Below, piece by piece: positions 44,756 to 51,837 of a DNA stretch of 51,837 nucleotides (positions within the stretch are counted from its first letter, which is position 1; each line of letters starts with the position of its first letter). The stretch spans positions 1-51,837 of the forward strand of contig JAERTG010000148.1 in NCBI GenBank assembly GCA_016845065.1. The letters are read 5' to 3'. The notes below the pieces were generated by a model. The model saw only the letters and a list, made by a program, of their open reading frames with translations, ran no database searches and was not told where the DNA came from. Source of the stretch: Fidelibacterota bacterium. GTDB taxonomy: Bacteria; Fidelibacterota; UBA8477; JABMPR01. Position numbers and translations under genes: made by a program.

Positions 44756-45828
44756 AAGCAATATATAAAAACCATGCTCTGGACATTGAGCCAGTCGACA
44801 TGTTCAGTAGTACAGAGAGATCACCGCGCCCATTGGCACTTGCTCACGAAGACGTTAGTGATGTAACATCATTCATATTTACACTCTACAAAATTGTGAT
44901 TCTCCCAATTTTATTTCTACTTCTAAGCTCTAACCTTCTGGCATCAGGTTTGGGTGGCTATACTGGAACATCAAATCGATTTACTTCTGATCCGCTCTCT
45001 GCAGGGACTGGAGGGATTACGCTCTTTCACAAGACCAGTACCAATAGTTATTCTCAAAATCCTGCCTCCCAGGCATTTTTTGGTCAGCGTAGTTTTGATG
45101 CAGGGTTGGTCCAGCTCTCTCTTGATCGATTCATATATACAGTGAACGCAGGAGTGCCTTTACCCCCGACGGCAAGTTTATCCATTGGAATGATCGCTGC
45201 TGGAACAAAAAATATTGAAGCTAGAGATTCACGTGGCTATGCAGCGGGAGACATCAGTGATACAGAGATGACCTATCTTGTTTCCTTCTCAAATCGTTTT
45301 TCAGATAAACTGGCATTTGGGCTCTCACTCAAGGTTCTGACCAAACAATTTAGTTCGGATGATGTTGAACTAGATCTAAAAGGAAGTGGCTTTGGAGCAG
45401 GCCTGGGATTTGTCTTCAAACCACTGGCAGGAAGCTCGTTTGCCCTGGCCGTAAAAGACTGGAATGCCAGCTACAAATGGAAAACGCAGGACATCTTTGA
45501 GCGAGGGAGTAGTTATCAGGACCAATTTCCCATGAGTCTTTCATGGGGCTGGTTGCAGGACATGGGTGCCATTTCCCTGGCAGTCGAGCATGATTTTTAC
45601 TTTATCGATGAGAGTATATACCGGATTGCCATCATGTGGAATGGTATTCAGGCACTTCAGGTAAATGCGGGTATGAGCTACGAGGATGATACTATATATC
45701 CTGGTCTCAGTGCCAGATATGAGTTAGTCTGGAAACAGGGTCCCCCAATGCACATTGATTATGGCGTTAAAATCGGAACTCCTGGTGAAGGATACCGTAA
45801 TTATCTTGGATGGGGAGTGAATTTCTAA
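44752..45828 (+). CDS. PorV/PorQ-family outer-membrane barrel protein (PorV-like)
   Basis: 358 residues; mature part starts SGLGGYTGT after a signal peptide at about 45-65. The sequence (GLGGYTG, SQNPASQAFFG, strand-rich alternation to YLGWGVNF) matches PorV/PorQ FadL-like barrels, which shuttle type IX cargo C-terminal domains to the surface sortase PorU. The TTG start at 44752 overlaps the previous stop (TTGA), giving about 45 unneeded residues before the signal peptide, so the true start may be further in, possibly a GTG near 44896. Confidence 0.78.
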   Translation: MKAIYKNHALDIEPVDMFSSTERSPRPLALAHEDVSDVTSFIFTLYKIVILPILFLLLSSNLLASGLGGYTGTSNRFTSDPLSAGTGGITLFHKTSTNSYSQNPASQAFFGQRSFDAGLVQLSLDRFIYTVNAGVPLPPTASLSIGMIAAGTKNIEARDSRGYAAGDISDTEMTYLVSFSNRFSDKLAFGLSLKVLTKQFSSDDVELDLKGSGFGAGLGFVFKPLAGSSFALAVKDWNASYKWKTQDIFERGSSYQDQFPMSLSWGWLQDMGAISLAVEHDFYFIDESIYRIAIMWNGIQALQVNAGMSYEDDTIYPGLSARYELVWKQGPPMHIDYGVKIGTPGEGYRNYLGWGVNF

Positions 45829-46658
45829 TGCTTAGTAGACTAATCATTATTTTTATCATGGTTGTGACGGGCTGGAGCCAGACTGGTTTTGATATTCTTT
45901 CAACGCCTACCGATGCCCGAGATGCGTCTCTTGGATTGAGCCTTAATTCAACAATCAAACCCACCCGAATCCTTACCCATCCAGAGTCCACGGTCACCCT
46001 CAGCGTCTGGAATTGGGTAGCTGATATCCAGGGAGCCTACATGGGTATCGCACTCAATAATGCTCACTTAAGCTTCCAGGCGATGAATAGCGGTGAATTG
46101 GAATATAGGAATGAAATTCCTACTGATGAACCCCTGAGCACCTTTCAATACAATCTGTTTAACACTGGCGGGGCTTATGCCCGAGAAATGGGACCAGTAT
46201 ATGTGGGAATCGGAGGAGAGCTGATTTATGAGCGATCCTTGAATGCCAGCGCTACCAGTATTGCACTTAATCTGGCAGCTGCCTATTCTGTGAATGATCA
46301 TCTCCTCCTAAGCACTGGTTTCAGACATTTTGGTGTGAGTGGTGAATTAGATTCTGAGAGTACCGCGTTCCCCTCTGAGATGTGGGTGGAAGTTGATGCT
46401 GAGTTTGGGCAACTTTCTTTAATGGCAGAACTTAACAATGGATCCATTCCAGCGGCTGTTGGGTTTTCATATTCGCCTATGGAAAAATTTGTTCTTTTGG
46501 GGGGTCTTCAGATTGAACCTGCTGATCCTGATCTGCGCATACATCCATCTGCAGGTTTCACGGCAGATTGGTCAAATTTCACTTTTGGTTATTCTATCTA
46601 TCAACTGAATCATACACTGGGTGCGCGTCACTTCATCTCCCTATTTTGGAATTATTAA
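45828..46658 (+). CDS. PorV/PorQ-family outer-membrane barrel protein (PorQ-like)
   Basis: 276 residues from the ATG at 45828 that shares a base with the preceding stop (TAATG). Signal peptide (MLSRLIIIFIMVVTGWS, mature Gln18). FDILSTPTDARDASLGLSLN at the start and LNHTLGARHFISLFWNY at the end resemble PorQ, which is about 330 residues. In the known attachment complex PorQ bridges PorZ to PorU; the layout here fits. Second barrel gene of the pair. Confidence 0.75.
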   Translation: MLSRLIIIFIMVVTGWSQTGFDILSTPTDARDASLGLSLNSTIKPTRILTHPESTVTLSVWNWVADIQGAYMGIALNNAHLSFQAMNSGELEYRNEIPTDEPLSTFQYNLFNTGGAYAREMGPVYVGIGGELIYERSLNASATSIALNLAAAYSVNDHLLLSTGFRHFGVSGELDSESTAFPSEMWVEVDAEFGQLSLMAELNNGSIPAAVGFSYSPMEKFVLLGGLQIEPADPDLRIHPSAGFTADWSNFTFGYSIYQLNHTLGARHFISLFWNY

Positions 46659-46659
46659 C

Positions 46660-47982
46660 ATGTGTGATACCTTTGTAGCCCTCCCCTCAGTAACCAGAGA
46701 TGGAAGTATGATCTTTGGAAAAAACAGTGATCGTGAAGCAGGCGAGGTCCAACTGCTTGAATATCATCCAGAATGTCGACATGATCCCAGTGATGTAGTT
46801 AGCTGCACCCATATGAGTATCCCCCAGGTGGAGGAAACTCATGCTGTGCTCATCAGTCGTCCTTTTTGGATGTGGGGTGCCGAGATTGGGGCGAACGATA
46901 GAGGTGTTGTAATTGGAAATGAGGCAGTTTTCACTCGCATGCCTGTCCAGAAAGAAAGTGGTCTCACCGGCATGGATCTATTGCGTCTGGCACTGGAACG
47001 TCGCAGTTCCGCCCGCGGAGCTCTTGATACCATCACTGAATTGTTGGAAAAATATGGACAGGGTGGGAATTGCGGGTATCAGAATAAGGCCTTTTACTAC
47101 CATAACAGCTTCTTAATTGCCGATCCTAATGAAGCCTGGGTATTAGAAACTGCAGGTCACCTGTGGGCAGCAAAAAAAGTAGAAGACTATTATGCCATCA
47201 GTAATGGGCTTACCATTGGAGATGATTTTGATCTTATGCATGAGGACTTGATATACACCGCTCTGGAAAAGGGCTGGATCAAGAAGAAGGCTGAATTCCA
47301 TTTTGCCCACTGCTACTCTGATACCTTTTATACAAAATTTTCTGCATGCGCAGTGCGGCAATCCCGTTCACACGAAATGTTAAGAGCTAAAAATTACTCA
47401 CTGCCGGATGCCTTTGCCCACCTCAGGGATCACGGGGATGGACCTTATCGTCCAGATAATCATTTTTTGATGAATCACATCTGTGCTCACGCCGGTGCCA
47501 GCCCAGCAAGACAGGCTTCCCAGTCAACAGCTTCATTTGTAGCCCATCTAACAGGGGATGTGGAAACCTATTGGGCAACAGCTACTTCGAGTCCTTGTAC
47601 CTCAGTTTTCAAGCCAGTTTGGTTTGGTGAAGATCCCCTCCCAACCTCCTTTGCCGGAGAGCATTTGGAAAAATTTGATGAGGATATTTTCTGGTGGCAT
47701 CATGAAGAACTACATCGTCAGATATTACTCGACTTTGAGCATCGCAATATGTTGGTAAGGCGGGAATTTGAAGTATTGGAAAATCGATGGCTGAAGGAAG
47801 CTCAAGAGGTAGAAGCGGGGAAGCGGACCCCACTCACGGCCGAGGCTTTTAGCCTGGAGCGTGAAACTGCGGATGCCCTCATCGCCATGCTGGAAACTGA
47901 AAACGTGGAACACAAACCTCACTTCCCCTACAGGCGATTCTGGAAAAAGCAGAATGAGAAGGTAAATCTGCGTTTAAAATAG
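46660..47982 (+). CDS. Secernin/C69-family Ntn peptidase
   Basis: 440 residues. The start at 46660 gives MCDTFVALP: Cys2 would be the N-terminal nucleophile of the C69 (dipeptidase/secernin) Ntn hydrolases once Met is removed. FGKNSDREAGEVQ and GNEAVFTR are further family marks. No signal peptide, so cytoplasmic. A GTG-like frame extends 39 bases upstream and must be rejected because it would bury Cys2. It lies one base after the PorQ-like stop; why a cytoplasmic peptidase joins this operon is unclear. Confidence 0.88.
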   Translation: MCDTFVALPSVTRDGSMIFGKNSDREAGEVQLLEYHPECRHDPSDVVSCTHMSIPQVEETHAVLISRPFWMWGAEIGANDRGVVIGNEAVFTRMPVQKESGLTGMDLLRLALERRSSARGALDTITELLEKYGQGGNCGYQNKAFYYHNSFLIADPNEAWVLETAGHLWAAKKVEDYYAISNGLTIGDDFDLMHEDLIYTALEKGWIKKKAEFHFAHCYSDTFYTKFSACAVRQSRSHEMLRAKNYSLPDAFAHLRDHGDGPYRPDNHFLMNHICAHAGASPARQASQSTASFVAHLTGDVETYWATATSSPCTSVFKPVWFGEDPLPTSFAGEHLEKFDEDIFWWHHEELHRQILLDFEHRNMLVRREFEVLENRWLKEAQEVEAGKRTPLTAEAFSLERETADALIAMLETENVEHKPHFPYRRFWKKQNEKVNLRLK

Positions 47983-48118
47983 GGGTCTACCCAGCCCTTC
48001 AGGCTTTTGCTTCGGGCAATTAACTTAGCCCGTAGACGGTGATAAAAATGTGCCTCCATTAACCTCTTAACAGCTGATTTTTCCTTCCACAAGCCTGGCA
48101 TATAATTATCTTGGTTAA

Positions 48119-50299
48119 ATGCGCCTCAACGTATTTGCAGCCCTTGTTTTCATCCTTTCTGGATCTCTGCATCCAGTGTTTGCTCAATTGAACAAACCGG
48201 CAGTTGATGATTATGATAACACCACTATCGTGGGTGAAATGGGTCTCACTGTAACCAATTTTGGGATCATTGGAGAAGGTTGGAACAACCCGAATCAAGC
48301 CTCCTGTCGGTATAAGCAATATGGAACCGAGCGTGAGATGGTTGAGCTCATGAGTTATGGTGGTTTATGGATTGGTGGAATTCCTGTTATAAATGGTGAT
48401 GAGCAGCTTCCACGTGTATCAACCGCCATTGTTGATGGAGCATTTGATTATGGTGAGGAGGGTTTTGAATTCACCACATCATCTGCAGCAGGTGATACCA
48501 TTCAGACCCGTTCCAGCATCTCCTCGGCTGGTACCTCTCCTCTAGCTAGCTATTTTTCTCTTGAAGCTGTCAGCCATCAAGATTTGCTCTCAGATTTCAA
48601 GGATACTGACTCAGAAATCATCAACCATGTACCTCTGGGCATCGAGGTCCATTTGGAGTCCTATGCCTGGAGTCATTCCTTTATGGAATCATTTGTGATT
48701 CTAGACTATACCATCACCAACCGAAGTGACCTTGTAGATTCAACTGGATCAGGTTGGGATATAAAAGATATCTATGCCGGTATCTGGGCGGATGCCTCGG
48801 TCAACAATATGAATTACAAGAGTCGCTGGGAGCCAGGTAGTGGATTTAGCTGGTATGATAACATCAATAGTTTTGAACGATCCTACAACGCCAATGGCTA
48901 CCCCAGAAATATTGGTTACCAGTATGATTATGATGGAGATGATGGGTGGTCGCGTGCCTATTTCGGAATTATGGCTTTACATGGGCCTGGAAAAAGATCT
49001 ACCTCCCATGCTGATAACCAGGGAGACTGGTATACCTATTACAATCCCTGGAGGTGGAATAGCCCTGAGAACCAGGATATTCCAGAATTCAATATGCCAA
49101 TTTCGGATGAGGAACGTTATGGAAAACTTTCCAGCTCTCCTTTTTATGATCAGGATTTTATTCAGAATAATGATGGTCAACCCTGGTTGGAGCTTCCGAA
49201 CTCTTGGATGATGTTGGTTTCTGCTGGTCCCTTCGGCACCTTGCCTGAAGATGATGGTTTTCTTCTCCCAGTAGGTGAATCCATTAATGTGGTTTTTGCA
49301 GTCATTGGCGCGCCATGGTCTCATCAGGGATCAACCAATAATTTTGATCGACGCCAGGATCTGATCAAAAATGCTGATTGGGCTCAGAAAGCTTTTAATG
49401 GCGAGGATGTTAATGGTAATTCAGTTCTGGATGCTGGAGAGGATCTGAATGGCAATGGTGTACTCGATCGCTATATCGTTCCTGAACCCCCTCCTTCTCC
49501 TGCTTTAGCTGTGGTGGCTGAAGATCAACAAGTCACCTTATTCTGGGATTCCGCTCCGGAATTAGCCTTGGATCCGGTTTCACGGAAACATGATTTTGCC
49601 GGTTATCGAATATATGGCAGCACAAAAACCAGAGGAAATGCTGCTCAGTATTCACTGCTGGCGGAGTTTGATCTCATCGGTGATGAATTTGGGTATGATT
49701 CTGGATTTGATCTGGTTCAGATATACAATGATTTGGGAATGAAAGACTCCATAGAAATCAACGGACACACCTATCACTATAAATGGGTGAACCATGGTGT
49801 CCAGAATGGTTGGCCCAATAATACAGTTTATGCCATCACAGCCTTCGACAGTGGAGATGAGGACACTGGCCTTGCTAGTCTTGAGAGTTCCAAGAATGAT
49901 AACCGAGTTAGTGTTATCCCTGGGACTCCCCCAAGTTCTGATGTCTCAAATTTTCCTGTGTCCGTTTACCCCAATCCCTATCGAGTGAGAGCCAGTTGGG
50001 ATGGTGGTGGACAGAGAGAGCGTCTGGTCTGGTTCAGAAATCTTCCAGAGAGTTCAAAGATTCGCATATATACGCTTAGTGGAGATCTTGTAGAAGAAAT
50101 TGATCATGAAGGTGCGGCATATAATGGTGGAGATGTCCGCCGATTGCCTTCTGGAAACACTGTGCTTTCAGGTGGTGAACACCCCTGGGATCTAATTAGC
50201 AAATTCGATGAACCTGTTTCTACGGGAATGTATGTATATACCGTAGAAAATTTAAGTAATAGTCACATCCAAACTGGAAAACTATTGGTAATTAAATAA
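48119..50299 (+). CDS. Secreted protein with calcium-loop motif and type IX sorting domain
   Basis: 726 residues: signal peptide (cleavage after PVFA leaves Gln23), a large beta-rich body with many Tyr/Trp/Asp, an EF-hand/dockerin-like double loop DVNGNSVLDAGEDLNGNGVLD at about residue 430-450, a fibronectin-III-like segment, and a C-terminal domain from about 615 (VYPNPYRVR ... KLLVIK). No catalytic motif seen. Likely surface-exposed cargo. The 136-base gap before it has no clear terminator. Confidence 0.85.
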   Translation: MRLNVFAALVFILSGSLHPVFAQLNKPAVDDYDNTTIVGEMGLTVTNFGIIGEGWNNPNQASCRYKQYGTEREMVELMSYGGLWIGGIPVINGDEQLPRVSTAIVDGAFDYGEEGFEFTTSSAAGDTIQTRSSISSAGTSPLASYFSLEAVSHQDLLSDFKDTDSEIINHVPLGIEVHLESYAWSHSFMESFVILDYTITNRSDLVDSTGSGWDIKDIYAGIWADASVNNMNYKSRWEPGSGFSWYDNINSFERSYNANGYPRNIGYQYDYDGDDGWSRAYFGIMALHGPGKRSTSHADNQGDWYTYYNPWRWNSPENQDIPEFNMPISDEERYGKLSSSPFYDQDFIQNNDGQPWLELPNSWMMLVSAGPFGTLPEDDGFLLPVGESINVVFAVIGAPWSHQGSTNNFDRRQDLIKNADWAQKAFNGEDVNGNSVLDAGEDLNGNGVLDRYIVPEPPPSPALAVVAEDQQVTLFWDSAPELALDPVSRKHDFAGYRIYGSTKTRGNAAQYSLLAEFDLIGDEFGYDSGFDLVQIYNDLGMKDSIEINGHTYHYKWVNHGVQNGWPNNTVYAITAFDSGDEDTGLASLESSKNDNRVSVIPGTPPSSDVSNFPVSVYPNPYRVRASWDGGGQRERLVWFRNLPESSKIRIYTLSGDLVEEIDHEGAAYNGGDVRRLPSGNTVLSGGEHPWDLISKFDEPVSTGMYVYTVENLSNSHIQTGKLLVIK

Positions 50300-50353
50300 T
50301 GATAAATAAAAGGCTATAGATCATAATAGCTTGAACAAAAAAAGGAGCGATCC

Positions 50354-51837
50354 ATGAAACATATGTTACTTATTTCTATTCTTATGATCTCCGTTGGCAG
50401 TGTCCTGGCGGTGGATTATGAGGCAGAAATTCAACCTATCTGGAATTCAAATTGTGCTGGATGTCATGGTACAAATGGTGGTTTGAGCCTCGCACCAGGA
50501 TCCAGCTACGACAATCTTGTTGATGTCGTTGCATCTGCCAATTACGCACCTGCCTTACGGGTAGTAAGTGGTGATCCAGCAGCATCTGTGTTGTATAACA
50601 AGCTAGCCAACACTGGTCTTCATGGTGGACAAATGCCACCTTCTGCAGCGATATCAGCTGATAACCTTGCCTTGATTAGCACCTGGATCACCGAATTAGG
50701 AGCTGTTACACCGATCACAATTGCTGAAGCCAGAGGAATGGCTGAAGACATAGAAGTTACCGTTCAAGGTATTGTCACCGCTACTACCTGGGGTACAGTA
50801 GGATCATCAACCCAGGCCGCTATTCAGGATGATACGGGTGGTTTGGTAATCTATGCGGGTGGTTTTGACGCTGAACTGACAGTAGGTGATGAAGTTATTG
50901 TCACCGGTTTGATTGATATATATGCTGACCTCATTGAAGTCGCTCCAAGCGCACCAACTGACATTGAAATATTAAGCTCAGGAAACGATTTACCTGCTAT
51001 TCAAGTTCTCACCGTTCCAGAGATTCATGCCAATGGTGTTAATTATGAGTCAGAGTATATATATATGGATAGTCTCACCATCGTTGGTGGAACCTGGCCA
51101 ACATCCAGCTCAAGTGTGAACATGACTGTTGCTGATGCAAATGGTGAAACCATCACTATGCGCATAGATGGTGATACAGACCTGCATATGCATGACGCTC
51201 TATTGGGATATTTCAACTTTACAGGTATCGTTGGTCGCTATTACGAGACCTTTCAGATTTTCCCCAGGTATTACACAGATCTTGAACAAATTGGCGATCC
51301 TACACCACTGATAACCGGTGTTGTACAGGATCCTGCCAGTCCAGGTCCAGATGATGATGTTACTATTAGCGCTACAATAATCGATAACGTTTCTGTGGCA
51401 TCAGCATCCTTGAACTATGTAGTTGATAGTGGTGTTGAGATGGCTGTTGCCATGACTGCGGGTGCTGATGATGAGTATAGTGGTGTCATACCTGCCCAGG
51501 CAGCCAATGCCGTGGTTAGTTATACTATTAGTGCCACAGATGATCTGGGCGGTGTGAGTACTTCAGAAGCTTCCAGCTATATCGTCTACGGCGGTTCAGT
51601 CAACACAATTGCTTCTCTACAGGATGGTACCGTCCCATCTGGTACTTCAGTAACCGTTGAAGGAATTGTTACTGCAGAACCATACGCTTTTCATGATGTA
51701 GAAAACTTGAGCTATTATTTCATTCAGGATGATTTTGCTGCCCAGTCAGGTATCAAAGTTTACGATCCTGATCGCCCTTTGGTTGAGGGTGATGAAATTC
51801 GCGTCACAGCTACAGTGACTGAATTCAATGATCTAAC
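50354..51837 (+). CDS. c-type cytochrome / OB-fold surface protein, cut by the window edge
   Basis: Open for 494 codons to the edge; AAGGAG site 7 bases before the ATG. Signal peptide (cleavage after VLA), then one haem site CAGCH (about residue 35-39), with GGQMPP as a likely axial Met, as in cytochrome domains of the Planctomycete type. Two OB-fold-like domains follow (VTVQGIVTATTWGTV..., and near the end VTVEGIVTAEPYAF...), with an Ig-like segment between. The C terminus, likely to carry a sorting domain, is not in the window. Confidence 0.85.
   Translation, partial: MKHMLLISILMISVGSVLAVDYEAEIQPIWNSNCAGCHGTNGGLSLAPGSSYDNLVDVVASANYAPALRVVSGDPAASVLYNKLANTGLHGGQMPPSAAISADNLALISTWITELGAVTPITIAEARGMAEDIEVTVQGIVTATTWGTVGSSTQAAIQDDTGGLVIYAGGFDAELTVGDEVIVTGLIDIYADLIEVAPSAPTDIEILSSGNDLPAIQVLTVPEIHANGVNYESEYIYMDSLTIVGGTWPTSSSSVNMTVADANGETITMRIDGDTDLHMHDALLGYFNFTGIVGRYYETFQIFPRYYTDLEQIGDPTPLITGVVQDPASPGPDDDVTISATIIDNVSVASASLNYVVDSGVEMAVAMTAGADDEYSGVIPAQAANAVVSYTISATDDLGGVSTSEASSYIVYGGSVNTIASLQDGTVPSGTSVTVEGIVTAEPYAFHDVENLSYYFIQDDFAAQSGIKVYDPDRPLVEGDEIRVTATVTEFNDL

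Noticed and set aside
1..51837. Insertion sequences, prophage, CRISPR arrays, rRNA and defence systems
   Set aside because: No transposase, integrase, cas gene, spaced direct repeats or rRNA sequence was seen anywhere.

Overview
The window reads as a chromosomal segment of an uncultured bacterium of the Fibrobacterota-Chlorobiota-Bacteroidota (FCB) superphylum. My best guess is Marinimicrobia (Neomarinimicrobiota) or a close relative such as Calditrichota. The grounds are a full-length sprA (type IX secretion outer-membrane translocon), three proteins ending in type IX (Por) sorting domains of the 'YPNPF' kind, PorV/PorQ-like barrels, and a SusC-type TonB receptor next to a DUF4249 lipoprotein. 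These coexist with Shine-Dalgarno sites and TTGACT-like promoters, which are unusual for true Bacteroidetes. The phylum call is inference. I see no insertion sequence, prophage, CRISPR array or rRNA.

Layout: every gene from 1 to about 26.3 kb is on the minus strand and every gene from 26.4 kb to the end is on the plus strand. Minus half, read right to left: tRNA processing and modification (cca, trmO), a small lipoprotein, a penicillin-acylase-family hydrolase, a glycerophosphodiesterase, then a three-gene outer-membrane unit (unknown exported protein, TonB receptor, DUF4249 lipoprotein). Next is a compact Nudix - Rieske - ElbB - cupin - LON-domain operon. Then comes an eight-gene operon: a group 3b-type NAD(P)-linked [NiFe] hydrogenase (beta, gamma, delta, alpha subunits and maturation protease) followed by a receiver protein, a membrane sensor kinase and an ACT-domain protein. 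Last is the housekeeping operon yqeY - cvpA - mutS2 - dnaG, a noncoding region with a promoter-terminator pair, a CAU-anticodon tRNA, and the first codons of one more gene.

Plus half: a secreted PAF-acetylhydrolase-like lipoprotein, a giant secreted protein with about seven carboxypeptidase-regulatory-like repeats and a sorting domain, rdgB, sprA, and a glutaminyl cyclase-like metalloenzyme. Then follows a tightly packed seven-gene run (AAA ATPase, prmA, lipoprotein, beta-propeller protein with sorting domain, PorV-like and PorQ-like barrels, secernin-like peptidase). The window ends with another sorting-domain protein and a c-type-cytochrome/OB-fold protein that runs off the edge.

The most coherent story is secretion. 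The translocon (SprA), candidate attachment-complex parts (PorV/PorQ-like barrels and a PorZ-like propeller), the cyclase that would cap exported N-termini, and three cargo proteins all lie within 24 kb. Five exported proteins here are predicted to begin with glutamine after signal-peptide cleavage, the substrate such a cyclase needs. The second story is the hydrogenase operon, whose three-gene signalling tail (receiver, kinase, ACT protein) follows the structural genes and whose predicted promoter contains a 6-8-6 dyad between the -35 and -10 boxes.
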